Source: Wenxinia marina DSM 24838 (lineage in GTDB: Bacteria; Pseudomonadota; Alphaproteobacteria; Rhodobacterales; Rhodobacteraceae). From it: a stretch of DNA of 64,000 bases. The notes under the pieces were generated by a model. The model was not told where the DNA came from, did no database searches, and saw only the letters and a program-made list of their open reading frames with translations. The position numbers and the translations under genes were made by a program. This document shows, one piece after another, positions 1-8,220 of this stretch. Each line of letters begins with the position of its first letter. Position 1 is the first letter of the stretch. The DNA is taken from contig NZ_KB902288.1 of the NCBI RefSeq assembly GCF_000379485.1, positions 124,001 through 188,000 of the forward strand, written 5' to 3'.

Positions 1-431
1 GCCGCCTTCACCTCGACAACCTCGATCTTGAAGGTCAGATCCTGACCGGCAAGCGGGTGGTTCGCGTCCAGCTCCACCTGGCTCTCGTCCAGCGCGGTGA
101 CGGTCACCGGCATCGTCTGGCCGGTCTGGGTCTGCATCTGCAGGCGGGTGCCGACCTCGACCGGGATGTCGGCCGGGATCGCGTCGCGCGGCACGGTCTG
201 CTTGGCCTCGGGGACGACGTCGCCGTAGGCGTCGGCGGCGGGAACCTCGACCGTCTTCTCCTGGCCCGTCTCCATGCCGGGAAGCGCGGCGTCGAGGCCG
301 GGGATGATCTGGCCGGCGCCGACGGTGAACTCGAGCGGGTCGCGGCCCTGCGAGCTGTCGAAGGTGCTGCCGTCGGCGAGGGTGCCGGTGTAGTGCATGC
401 GTACGGTGTCGCCTTCCTTGACGGTGGTCAT
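1..431 (-). CDS. FKBP-type peptidyl-prolyl cis-trans isomerase (SlyD-like), 3' end beyond window
   Basis: Read on the minus strand from the ATG at 429-431, the product opens MTTVKEGDTVRMHYTGTLAD and continues with the FKBP core (DGSTFDSS, then GAGQIIPGLDAAL). A longer flap follows (DAYGDVVPEAKQTVP, then ANHPLAGQDLTF). The flap with NHPLAG is the signature of the SlyD branch of FKBPs, which combine prolyl isomerase and chaperone activity. There is no signal peptide, so it should act in the cytoplasm. The C-terminus lies beyond base 1, so I cannot tell whether the histidine-rich metal-binding tail of enterobacterial SlyD is present. It is divergent from the next gene. Confidence 0.9.
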   Translation of the reverse strand, partial: MTTVKEGDTVRMHYTGTLADGSTFDSSQGRDPLEFTVGAGQIIPGLDAALPGMETGQEKTVEVPAADAYGDVVPEAKQTVPRDAIPADIPVEVGTRLQMQTQTGQTMPVTVTALDESQVELDANHPLAGQDLTFKIEVVEVKA

Positions 432-593
432 GGCGTCTCCTTTCGAATTTTCGGGCAGATTGGGGAGGCCGCCCGCAGGCGGGTTCTCCGTGGCTCTTCC
501 CCAAGGTAGGGGCGCCCGGCCCGGGATGCAAACCGAAGCGGCCCTTTTCCTTCCCCCGCGCCGGTGCGAGGGTCGCGGGCGGAGGGAGCCGCC

Positions 594-1271
594 ATGCCGA
601 TCACGACCGTCATTTTCGACGCCTACGGGACGCTGTTCGACGTCACCGCGGCCGCCCGCGCCGCCGCGGGCGAACCCGGCGGAGAGCTGTTGCGCGACCG
701 CTGGGAGGCGCTGGCGCGGGACTGGCGGGACCGTCAGCTGGACTACTCGTGGCTGCGGGCGACGGCGGGGCGGCACTGCGACTTCTGGCAGGTCACGCAG
801 GACGCGCTCGACTGGGCGCTGGCGGCGCACCGGATGGCCGAGCCGGTGCTGCGGGAGCGGCTGCTGGCGCTCTACTGGGAGCTGGAGGCGTATCCCGAGG
901 TGCCGGACATGCTGGCGGCGCTGAAGGGCCGGGGGCTGACCACGGCGATCCTGTCCAACGGCTCGCCCGCGATGCTGGAGGGGGCGGTGACGTCCGCGGG
1001 CATCGGCGAGTTGCTGGACGCCGTCCTGTCGGTCGAGGAGGTGGGCGTCTTCAAGCCGCACGGGTCGGTCTACGCCCTCGTGTGCGCCCGATTCGGCTGC
1101 GCCCCGTCGGAAGTGTTGTTCGTCTCGTCCAACGGCTGGGACGCGGCGGCCGCGGCGGGGTACGGCTTCGCCACTGCCTGGGTGAACCGGGCGGGCCTGC
1201 CGCGGGAGAGGTTGTGGGCCGAGCCGGCGCACGAGCTGCGCGACCTGTCCACCGTGCCGGAGCTGGTCTGA
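594..1271 (+). CDS. Haloacid dehalogenase type II (HAD superfamily)
   Basis: The 225-residue product starts MPITTVIFDAYGTLFD, which places the nucleophilic Asp at residue 9 in HAD motif I. Further motifs are SNGSPAML (motif II), KPHGSVYAL (motif III lysine) and SSNGWDAAAAAGYG (motif IV). The FDAYGTLFD form and the late SSNGWD block are typical of type II L-2-haloacid dehalogenases, which displace halide from 2-haloalkanoic acids. The real substrate cannot be read from sequence. The ATG at 594 was chosen because GGAGG lies just upstream and it begins exactly at the conserved domain. The stop overlaps the next gene's start by ATGA, so they should be co-translated. Confidence 0.88.
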   Translation: MPITTVIFDAYGTLFDVTAAARAAAGEPGGELLRDRWEALARDWRDRQLDYSWLRATAGRHCDFWQVTQDALDWALAAHRMAEPVLRERLLALYWELEAYPEVPDMLAALKGRGLTTAILSNGSPAMLEGAVTSAGIGELLDAVLSVEEVGVFKPHGSVYALVCARFGCAPSEVLFVSSNGWDAAAAAGYGFATAWVNRAGLPRERLWAEPAHELRDLSTVPELV

Positions 1272-2101
1272 TGCCGGACTACCGCGCCGCCGACGGCGTC
1301 CGCCTGCACTATACCGACGAGGGCGAGGGGCTGCCGCTGGTCTGCCTCCCCGGCCTGACGCGGGAGGGGACGGATTTCGATTTCGTGGCAATGCACCTGA
1401 CGGGCGTGCGGCTGATCCGGCCGGACTATCGCGGCCGCGGCCGGTCGGACCGGGCGGACCCGGCGACCTACACGGTGCCGCACGAGGCGCAGGACGTGCT
1501 GGCGCTGCTGGACCACCTGCGGCTGGAGAAGGTGGCGCTGCTCGGCACGTCGCGGGGCGGGCTGATCTCGATGGCGCTGGCGGCGACGGCGAAGGACCGG
1601 CTGGCCGGCGTGGCGCTGAACGACATCGGGCCGGTAATCGAGGAGACCGGGCTCGACTTCATCAGGACGTATCTCGGCCGGAACCCGGTGTCCAAGACGC
1701 GCGACGAAGCTGCGAAGGCTCGCGCCAAGGCGATGACCGGCTTCTCCGGCGTCCCCGAAGCGCGCTGGCGCGAGGAGGTGGCACGGCACTACGACGCCGC
1801 CGAGGGCGGCCTCGTCATCCGCTACGACCCGAAGCTGCGCGACGCCGTGCTGGCCTCCGGCGCGGCGCCGGCGGCGGACCTCTGGCCGCTGTTCGACGCG
1901 CTGGCGGGCCTGCCGCTCTGCCTGATCCGCGGCGAGACGTCGGACATCCTGTCCCGCGCCACGGCGGACGAGATGCGCCGGCGGCGGCCGGACATGATCT
2001 TTGCCGAGGTGCCGGGGCGCGGGCATATCCCGTTCCTCGACGAAGCGGAGTCGCTGGCGGCGCTGCACGACTGGCTCGGCCTTATGGGAGTCCCGCAATG
2101 A
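1271..2101 (+). CDS. Alpha/beta hydrolase
   Basis: A 276-residue alpha/beta-hydrolase fold protein. The nucleophile elbow is GTSRGG with Ser94. The oxyanion region is CLPGLTREG near residue 25, and the PDYRGRGRSD strand near 51-60 is typical of the family. The distal acid is probably in GETSDIL, and the catalytic His is in GRGHIPFLDE near the C-terminus. No signal peptide is seen. It overlaps the dehalogenase upstream (ATGA) and the dehydratase downstream, forming a three-gene operon. The substrate is unknown; esterase or C-C hydrolase are both possible. Confidence 0.88.
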   Translation: MPDYRAADGVRLHYTDEGEGLPLVCLPGLTREGTDFDFVAMHLTGVRLIRPDYRGRGRSDRADPATYTVPHEAQDVLALLDHLRLEKVALLGTSRGGLISMALAATAKDRLAGVALNDIGPVIEETGLDFIRTYLGRNPVSKTRDEAAKARAKAMTGFSGVPEARWREEVARHYDAAEGGLVIRYDPKLRDAVLASGAAPAADLWPLFDALAGLPLCLIRGETSDILSRATADEMRRRRPDMIFAEVPGRGHIPFLDEAESLAALHDWLGLMGVPQ

Positions 2102-3069
2102 ACATCCAGATGATCCGCGCCGCGGCCGAGCGGGGGCGCGGGCACATCCGCGAGACGCCGCTTCTGTCCTCGCCCGCGCTCGACGCGATCGCCGGGCGGC
2201 GGGTGCTGGTGAAGGCCGAGTGCCTGCAGCACACCGGCAGCTTCAAGGCGCGCGGCGGCTGGGCCGCGGTGTCGGCCCTGCCCGAGGAGGTGCGGCGCCG
2301 CGGCATCCTAGCCTACTCCTCCGGCAACCACGCGCAGGGCGTCGCGCGGGCCGCGGCGGCGATGGGCGCGCCGGCGGTGATCGTGATGCCGAAGGACGCG
2401 CCGCAGGCCAAGGTCGAGGGCACCCGCCGCTACGGCGCCGAGATCGTGTTCTACGACCGCGCGGGCGAGAGCCGCGAGGCGCTGGGCGAGGCGCTGGTGG
2501 CCGAGCGGGGGATGACGCTGGTGCGTCCCTACGACGAGCCCGAGGTGATCGCCGGCCAGGGCACCTGCGGGCTGGAGATCGCGCGGCAGGCGTCGGCCGA
2601 GGGTGTCACCGAGGGCGAGGTGCTGGTCTGCTGCGGCGGCGGCGGCCTCACCTCGGGCGTCGCGCTGGCGCTGGAGGCCGAGGCGCCGGGCCTGCGGGTG
2701 CGTCCGGTGGAGCCGGCGAATTATGACGACGTCCGCCGCTCACTGGCGTCGGGGCGGCGCGAGACCAACAGCGCGGACCCGTCCGCCTCGATCTGCGACG
2801 CGATCGTGACGCCGTCGCCGGGCGAGCTGACGTTTCCCATCATGTCCCGCCTCTGCGGCCCCGGCCTCGCCGTCACCGAGGACGAGGCGCTCCGCGCGAT
2901 AGCGCTGGCCATGCGGCACCTGCACGTGGTGCTGGAGCCGGGCGGCGCGGTGTCGCTGGCGGCGGCCCTGTTCCACGGCGGCGAGATCGCCGGCGAGGCG
3001 GTGATCGTCGTCGCCTCCGGCGGCAACGCCGACCCTGCGATGATGGCGCGGGCGCTGGCGGCGGAGTAG
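2098..3069 (+). CDS. PLP-dependent threonine/serine dehydratase family protein
   Basis: A 323-residue fold-type II PLP enzyme. The Schiff-base lysine is K50 in TGSFKARGG, the substrate loop is SSGNHAQGVA near 80, and the phosphate-binding glycine loop is CCGGGGLTSG near 180. Length and motifs fit the serine racemase / threonine dehydratase / 3-hydroxyaspartate dehydratase branch that lacks a C-terminal ACT regulatory domain, so it is not the allosteric biosynthetic IlvA. It should deaminate or racemise a hydroxy amino acid. It overlaps the hydrolase by four bases and is the last gene of the operon; the tandem repeat array starts just after its stop. Confidence 0.87.
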   Translation: MNIQMIRAAAERGRGHIRETPLLSSPALDAIAGRRVLVKAECLQHTGSFKARGGWAAVSALPEEVRRRGILAYSSGNHAQGVARAAAAMGAPAVIVMPKDAPQAKVEGTRRYGAEIVFYDRAGESREALGEALVAERGMTLVRPYDEPEVIAGQGTCGLEIARQASAEGVTEGEVLVCCGGGGLTSGVALALEAEAPGLRVRPVEPANYDDVRRSLASGRRETNSADPSASICDAIVTPSPGELTFPIMSRLCGPGLAVTEDEALRAIALAMRHLHVVLEPGGAVSLAAALFHGGEIAGEAVIVVASGGNADPAMMARALAAE

Positions 3070-3080
3070 CAGTGTGACAC

Positions 3081-3360
3081 CGTCCCGAGCCTGGCCCGGG
3101 GCCCCGATCCGCTCGGGGCCCCGGCTCGGGGCCGGGGCGGGCAACACGCGCGCCGATGGCTGAGCAGCGCTGCGCGGACGAGCGCAACGCGTCCCGGGCC
3201 TGACCCGGGACCCCGATCCGCTCGGGGCCCCGTCTCGGGGCCGGGGCGGGCAGCACGCGCGCTGATGGCTGAGTAGCGCTGCGCGGACGAGCGCAACGCG
3301 TCCCGGGCCTGGCCCGGGACCCCGATCCGCTCGGGGCCCCGGCTCGGGGCCGGGGCGGGT
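3081..3360. repeat. GC-rich palindromic repeat, tandem array with 109-bp period (about 2.6 copies)
   Basis: Three copies start at 3081, 3190 and 3299. Each opens CGTCCCG(A/G)GCCTG(A/G)CCCGGG and holds a second dyad (CGGGGCCCCGGCTCGGGGCC-like). The first two complete units also share a spacer ending GCGGACGAGCGCAACG. The third copy breaks off after the second dyad. This fills most of the gap between the dehydratase and the next gene. The same core recurs near 19.9, 23.9, 45.9 and 60.5 kb. No coding potential is supported. Confidence 0.85.
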
Positions 3361-3492
3361 GCCAGTCAGCCTGGCTCGCCGTCGGGTCAGGCATTCCGGC
3401 CTTGCCCGAACGTCCTCCAACGCGCATCCTTCGGGACATATTATTTCTGCGACCGTTCATGCCGGAGACGATTCCGGCGAAAAGGTATTGTG

Positions 3493-3816
3493 ATGACTGC
3501 ATTCTCTCTCCAGACCCTCGGTCTGGCGCTGCTGGCCGCGTGCGGTTACGCCCTCGCCACCATCGGCATGAAGCTCGGCTCCGGCGCGATGACCGCACTC
3601 GCCGTCGTGCTGATCGCGGGCGGACTAATCGCCGCCGCGCTGACCGAGGTGCGGATCCTGCGGCAAGCCGACCTCGGCGTCGTCTACCTCGTCATCCTCG
3701 TCGTCGAGACGCTGATCGTCCTCTGCGTCGCCTGGTGGCTGGGCGAGGGGCTGACCCCGCGCCAGCTGGGCGGCGCCGCCGTTCTGGTTCTCGGCCTGAC
3801 GCTGGTCCTGCGCTGA
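3493..3816 (+). CDS. Small multidrug resistance (SMR/EmrE)-like membrane protein
   Basis: A 107-residue very hydrophobic protein with four predicted membrane helices. It contains GYALATIGMKLGSG in helix 1, where SMR exporters usually have a membrane-embedded glutamate; here that glutamate is not obvious. The closing helix (LTPRQLGGAAVLVLGLTLV) matches the SMR C-terminus well. Because the key acid is not evident, drug export is uncertain, and it may be a paired-SMR or EamA-like relative. AAAAGG stands seven bases before the ATG at 3493; a GTG codon directly before it is an alternative start. It is monocistronic after the repeat array. Confidence 0.65.
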   Translation: MTAFSLQTLGLALLAACGYALATIGMKLGSGAMTALAVVLIAGGLIAAALTEVRILRQADLGVVYLVILVVETLIVLCVAWWLGEGLTPRQLGGAAVLVLGLTLVLR

Positions 3817-3884
3817 CCGCCGGGCGTTGACACCCCCGGCCGGGGAGGGCCTTCTGGCGCCGCACCGGCGACTGGGAGGGGGCG

Positions 3885-4685
3885 ATGGACGAGAAGCGGA
3901 TCGACCGCGAGGGGGTCACCCTCTACAGCCGCGCCGACGGGGCGGAGGACCCGGCCGCGCCGACGCTGGTCTTCGCCAACTCCCTCGGCACCGACCTGAC
4001 GCTGTGGGATCAGCTGCTGCCGCTGCTGCCGCGCGGCCTGCGCTTCATCCGCTGGGACAAGCGCGGCCACGGGCAGTCGGACGTGCCGCCCGCGCCCTAC
4101 CACATGGGCACGCTCGTCACCGACGCCGCGGCGGTCTGCGACGCCTGGGACGTGCGGGACGGGGTGTTCGTCGGGCTTTCGATCGGAGGACTGATCGCGC
4201 AGGGCCTTGCGGTGAAGCGGCCGGACGTGATGCGCGCCGTGGTCCTGTCGAACACCGGCGCCAAGATCGGCACGCCGCAGCTGTGGGACGACCGGATCGC
4301 CGCGATCCGCAAGGGCGGGCTGGAGGCGATGGCGGACGGGGTGATGGAGCGGTGGTTCTCCCGGCCGTTCCGGGAGAGCCCGCAGGTGCGGCCGTGGCGC
4401 GACCTTCTCGTCTCCACCCCGGTGGAGGGCTACCTCGGCTGCTGCGCCGCGATCTCGGGGACCGATTTCTGGTCGACGACCGCGAGCCTGCGCCTCCCCG
4501 CGCTCGGCATCGCCGGCAGCGAGGACGGCGCCACTCCGCCCGACCTGGTGCGCGAGACGGTCGATCTGATCCCCGGCAGCCGGTTCGAGCTGATCCGCGG
4601 CGCCGGCCACCTGCCCTGCGTCGAAGCGCCCGAGGAGTACGCCCGCATCCTCACCGACTTCCTGCGCGGGATCGGCGAGGTCTGA
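3885..4685 (+). CDS. pcaD: 3-oxoadipate enol-lactonase
   Basis: A 266-residue alpha/beta hydrolase closely matching PcaD. It has FANSLGTDLTLWD near 30-42, RWDKRGHGQSD near 56-66, the nucleophile elbow GLSIGG with Ser99, and the late GAGHLPCVEAPEEYA block with the catalytic His. PcaD hydrolyses 3-oxoadipate enol-lactone to 3-oxoadipate in the protocatechuate branch of the beta-ketoadipate pathway, in the cytosol. The ATG follows GGGAGGGGGCG. It is first in an operon with a second hydrolase and pcaB (four-base overlaps). The other pathway genes pcaC and pcaGH are not in this window. Confidence 0.88.
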   Translation: MDEKRIDREGVTLYSRADGAEDPAAPTLVFANSLGTDLTLWDQLLPLLPRGLRFIRWDKRGHGQSDVPPAPYHMGTLVTDAAAVCDAWDVRDGVFVGLSIGGLIAQGLAVKRPDVMRAVVLSNTGAKIGTPQLWDDRIAAIRKGGLEAMADGVMERWFSRPFRESPQVRPWRDLLVSTPVEGYLGCCAAISGTDFWSTTASLRLPALGIAGSEDGATPPDLVRETVDLIPGSRFELIRGAGHLPCVEAPEEYARILTDFLRGIGEV

Positions 4686-5392
4686 TGGCGTCGTTCCTGC
4701 TGGTCCACGGCTCGTGCCACGGCGCGTGGTGCTGGGAAGAGACCGTCCCGGCGCTGGCGGCGCTTGGCCACGCGGCGCGGGCGATCGACCTGCCAGGGCA
4801 CGGGGCCGACCCGACGCCTCCCGAGGGCGTGACGCTGGACGACTACGCCCGGGCCATTGTGGCGGCGCTGCGCGATGGCGACATCCTCGTCGGTCACTCG
4901 ATGGGCGGCTTCCCGATCACCGCTGCGGCGGAACTTGCGCCGGAGCGGATCGCGCGGCTCGTCTACCTCTGCGCCTACGTGCCCTCGGCGGCGGGCCACA
5001 GCCTCGCCGAGATGCGCCGCCTCGCGCCCCGGCAGCCGCTGGTGGAGGCGATCCGCCGCGACGGGCCGGTCTTCACCATCGATCCGGAGATGGCGGTCGC
5101 GAAGTTCTTCCATGACGTCGAACCGGGCCGCGCCGCCCGCGCCGTCGCCCGACTCGGCAAGCAACCGGTGGCGCCGCAGGAGGTGCCGGTCACGCCCGAC
5201 CGGGCGCTCGGGGTGCCGCGCAGCTACATCCGCTGCACCGAGGACGGCGCGGTGCCCTACGAGTTCCAGGTGACCATGACCGGGGACTGGGCCGAGGGGA
5301 CCGTCTTCGAGATGCAGACGTCGCATTCGCCGTTCCTGTCGGACCCGGAGGGTCTGGCGGCGCTGCTGGACCGGATCGCGGAGGCGGCATGA
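4685..5392 (+). CDS. Alpha/beta hydrolase of the methylesterase / hydroxynitrile-lyase-like group
   Basis: A 235-residue alpha/beta hydrolase with N-terminal FLLVHGSCHGAWCWEE, the hallmark of the plant methyl-esterase/hydroxynitrile-lyase subgroup and its bacterial homologues. The nucleophile is Ser72 in GHSMGG, and the catalytic His is in TSHSPFLSDPE near the C-terminus. It lies between pcaD and pcaB with ATGA overlaps on both sides, so it is almost certainly co-translated with aromatic-acid catabolism. A role in hydrolysing an aromatic methyl ester feeding the pathway is an inference from this position only. Confidence 0.85.
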   Translation: MASFLLVHGSCHGAWCWEETVPALAALGHAARAIDLPGHGADPTPPEGVTLDDYARAIVAALRDGDILVGHSMGGFPITAAAELAPERIARLVYLCAYVPSAAGHSLAEMRRLAPRQPLVEAIRRDGPVFTIDPEMAVAKFFHDVEPGRAARAVARLGKQPVAPQEVPVTPDRALGVPRSYIRCTEDGAVPYEFQVTMTGDWAEGTVFEMQTSHSPFLSDPEGLAALLDRIAEAA

Positions 5393-6714
5393 CAGGCTCG
5401 ATCTACGACAGCGGCATCTACCGCGACCTCGTGCTGGACCGCGAGACGGCGGCCCTGTTCACCGACAGCGCCGAGGTCCGGGCGATGATGATCGTCGAGG
5501 GCGCGCTGGCGAAGGCGCAGGGGGCGGTGGGCCTGATCCCCGAAGTGAGCGCCAGGGCGATCCACCGGGCGTCGCTGGAGCTGCAACTGGACCCGGGCGG
5601 CCTGTCCGCCGAGACGGGTCGGAGCGCGGTGCCGGTGCCGGCGCTGGTCGCGGCCTTCCGCGAGGCGATGCAGGCGCCCGAGCACGGCGCGTGGATCCAC
5701 TACGGCGCGACCTCGCAGGACATCGTGGACACCGCGCTGGCCCTGCGCCTGCGGCAGGCGCTGGCGATCTGGGAGGGGCGGCTGCGGGCGCTCGCCGCCG
5801 CTCTGGGCCGGCTGGCGGAGGCGCACGCGGAGACGCCGATGGCCGCCCGCACCTACGGGCAGGTCGCGACGGTCACCTCCTTCGGCGCGGTCGTCGCCGG
5901 CTGGGGCGCGCCGCTCCTGGACCTGCTGGACGAGTTGCCTGCGGTGCGGGACGGGGTGACGCGGGTGAGCCTCTCGGGCGCGGCCGGAACCCTGTCGGCG
6001 ATGGGCGACACGGGACCGGAGGTCCGGGCGCGGCTCGCCGAGGGGCTGGGGCTGAGCGATCCGGGCCGGTCGTGGCACACCGACCGGGGCGGGATCGCCC
6101 GGCTGGCCGGGTGGATGACGAGGGGGACCGGGGCGATGGGCAAGATGGGCGAGGATCTGATCCTGCTCACGCAGTCCGGCTTCGGCGAGGTGCGGCTTCC
6201 GGCGGCGGGCGGCTCCTCCACGATGCCGCAGAAGCAGAACCCGGTGATGCCGTCGCTGCTGGTGACCCTCGCCCGCGTCGGCGCGGCGCTGGAGGGCGTG
6301 GTGCAGGGTGCCGTCCTGCATCGCCAGCAGCGCGACGGCGCGGCGTGGATCGCCGAGTGGTTCGTGCTGCCGCAGCTGTGCCTCGGCTTCGGGCGGGCGC
6401 TGCAGGTGGCGCAGGACCTTGCCGAGGGCGTGGCGCCGGACGCGGACGCCATGGCGGCGCGGATCGACGACGGCACCGGCCTCATCTTCGCCGAGGCGCT
6501 GTCCTTCGCGCTGGCAAAGGCCATGCCTCGGCCCGACGCGCAGGCGGCGGTGAAGGCGATGTGCAAGGACGTCGCCGCCGGAGCGGGATCGCTGCCGGAC
6601 CTTGCCCGCGCCCGCTGGCCTGATCTCGACCTGTCGTCCGCGTTCGACCCCGCCGCCCAGCTCGGCACCGCGCCCGCCGAGGCGCGCGCCTTCGCCGCCC
6701 GCGCCGCCGGCTGA
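5389..6714 (+). CDS. pcaB: 3-carboxy-cis,cis-muconate cycloisomerase
   Basis: A 441-residue member of the fumarase/aspartase superfamily. The family signature GSSTMPQKQNP lies at residues 275-285 and HYGATSQD at 104-111. The match to PcaB is supported by its length and by the neighbouring pcaD. PcaB lactonises 3-carboxy-cis,cis-muconate to 4-carboxymuconolactone. Adenylosuccinate lyase shares the fold but is less likely given the context. It is last in the pcaD operon; the start ATG overlaps the preceding stop. Confidence 0.88.
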   Translation: MTGSIYDSGIYRDLVLDRETAALFTDSAEVRAMMIVEGALAKAQGAVGLIPEVSARAIHRASLELQLDPGGLSAETGRSAVPVPALVAAFREAMQAPEHGAWIHYGATSQDIVDTALALRLRQALAIWEGRLRALAAALGRLAEAHAETPMAARTYGQVATVTSFGAVVAGWGAPLLDLLDELPAVRDGVTRVSLSGAAGTLSAMGDTGPEVRARLAEGLGLSDPGRSWHTDRGGIARLAGWMTRGTGAMGKMGEDLILLTQSGFGEVRLPAAGGSSTMPQKQNPVMPSLLVTLARVGAALEGVVQGAVLHRQQRDGAAWIAEWFVLPQLCLGFGRALQVAQDLAEGVAPDADAMAARIDDGTGLIFAEALSFALAKAMPRPDAQAAVKAMCKDVAAGAGSLPDLARARWPDLDLSSAFDPAAQLGTAPAEARAFAARAAG

Positions 6715-6811
6715 TCCGTCCCGTTCGCGCCCAAGGGTGTCGCATCCGGCGCAGAGCCGCCGATCCCGCCGCCCCACCTTCGCCCCCGCCACGCCTCTCG
6801 GAGTAGACCTG

Positions 6812-7894
6812 ATGACCACGATCCGCGCCGCCGTCTGCCGTGAGTTCGGCGCCCCCCTGACCATCGAGGAGGTGCAGATCCGCGCGCCCGTCGAGGGCGA
6901 GGTGGAGGTGACGCTCGAGGCGGTGGCGATCTGCCATTCCGACATCACCTACGCCAAGGGCGACTGGGGCGGGACTCTGCCTGCGGTCTACGGCCACGAG
7001 GCGGCGGGGCGGGTGACGGCGATCGGGCCCGGCGTGAAGGGGCTGACGGAGGGCGAGCGTGTCGTCGTCACCCTGATCCGCCATTGCGGACAGTGCGCCG
7101 GCTGCGCCTCGGGCCATCCGACGCGCTGCGAGCATCCGTCGCACGACGCGCCGCCGCCGCTGACCTCGTCGGACGGCGGCGCGGTGCTGGCGGCGCTGAA
7201 CTGCGGGGCCTTCGCCGAGAAGGTCGTCGTCCATTCCAGCCAGGTGGTCGGCGTGCCGGACGGCGTCGAGGCCGAGCAGGCGGCGCTGCTGGCCTGCGGC
7301 GTCATCACCGGCGTCGGCGCGGTGGTGAACTCCATCGGGCTGCGGCCCGGGCAGGACGCGGTGGTGATCGGCGCCGGCGGCGTCGGCCTCAACGCCATCC
7401 AGGGTGCCCGCCTCGCCGGCGCCCGGCGGATCGTCGCGGTGGACATGAGCGAGGCCAAGCTGGCGGCGGCGAAGGAGTTCGGCGCGACCGACGGCGTGCT
7501 CGCCACGGACGGCGCGCCCTGGGACGCCGCAAAGGCGGCGATGGGACGCGGCGCGGACGCGGTATTCGTCACCGTCGGCGCGGCCCGGGCCTATGACGAG
7601 GCGCCCCGCTACCTCGCCCAGGGCGGCCGGGTGGTGATGGTCGGGATGCCGGCCGTCGGCGCCGTCTCGCACTACGAGGCGACGGACGTGGCGGCGGCGA
7701 GCCAGTCGCTCGTCGGGTCCAAGATGGGGGACACGGTCATCCGCCGGGACATCCCGTGGCTGGCGGATCTCTACCTGCAGGGCCGGCTGAAGCTGGACGA
7801 GCTGATCTCGCGCCGGTGGTCGCTGGACGAGATCAACGAGGCGATCGCGGATACGAGCGGCGGCGGCGCACGGCGGAACGTGATCGTGTTCTGA
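6812..7894 (+). CDS. Zinc-dependent alcohol dehydrogenase (class III / aryl-alcohol type)
   Basis: A 360-residue medium-chain dehydrogenase. Catalytic zinc ligands are C41, H62 with E63, and probably C162. The structural zinc cysteines C92, C95, C98 and C106 are all present, and the NAD-binding loop GAGGVG is at 187-192. It oxidises a primary alcohol or reduces an aldehyde with NAD(P); the substrate cannot be fixed. Because it follows the pca genes on the same strand with about 97 bases between, an aryl alcohol is plausible. The ATG at 6812 was chosen as the first in-frame ATG before the conserved domain; the reading frame is open further upstream but not protein-like. Confidence 0.85.
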   Translation: MTTIRAAVCREFGAPLTIEEVQIRAPVEGEVEVTLEAVAICHSDITYAKGDWGGTLPAVYGHEAAGRVTAIGPGVKGLTEGERVVVTLIRHCGQCAGCASGHPTRCEHPSHDAPPPLTSSDGGAVLAALNCGAFAEKVVVHSSQVVGVPDGVEAEQAALLACGVITGVGAVVNSIGLRPGQDAVVIGAGGVGLNAIQGARLAGARRIVAVDMSEAKLAAAKEFGATDGVLATDGAPWDAAKAAMGRGADAVFVTVGAARAYDEAPRYLAQGGRVVMVGMPAVGAVSHYEATDVAAASQSLVGSKMGDTVIRRDIPWLADLYLQGRLKLDELISRRWSLDEINEAIADTSGGGARRNVIVF

Positions 7895-8220
7895 CGCGGG
7901 GGGATCGGCCACTTGAGCGGCTGCCAGCGGCGCAAGGGCGGCGGGCCGCTGGCGGACAGACGCCCCCACGCTGCGGTAGAGGCGGTTCATCGTGCCGCTC
8001 CGCACGACCTCGGGGCGGGGCCGAGGGTCGCCCGGGCTCCGCCCGGAACAGCCGCGGCGGTGAGGGTCGCGCGCAAGGTGTCAGGACTTGCGGCCGGCGG
8101 AACACAGCCAGACTTCCGAGCGTCGGGAGCGGCTGACCGGCCATCCACTGCCCTCTGTCGCGCCTTGGCAGAACAGGTATTCAGCTGATCATCGGTCGCT
8201 CCTCCGACCCGGCCGGACAT
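7895..8220. other. Intergenic region with one terminator-like hairpin
   Basis: A 326-base gap between convergent genes. It holds a stem of nine perfect pairs (GCCAGCGGC at 7923-7931 with GCCGCTGGC at 7945-7953) that could end the dehydrogenase transcript, although no T-run follows. No tRNA, rRNA, repeat copy or convincing small gene is seen in the rest. Confidence 0.5.

Noticed and set aside
3081-3600. Long minus-strand reading frames over the 3.1 kb repeat array with RP/GPG-rich protein
   Set aside because: They arise from the repeated GC-rich units and look like low-complexity Arg/Pro/Gly translation. The same type of frame is seen at 23.9 and 45.9 kb over the repeats, with no start site or homology.
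4685-5392. pcaC or other decarboxylase between pcaD and pcaB
   Set aside because: The protein has a Ser-His-Asp hydrolase fold with GHSMGG; it has no carboxymuconolactone decarboxylase motif.
7895-8220. Structured non-coding RNA (RNase P, tmRNA, 6S) in the gap
   Set aside because: No conserved segments of these RNAs could be recognised; only one hairpin is evident.
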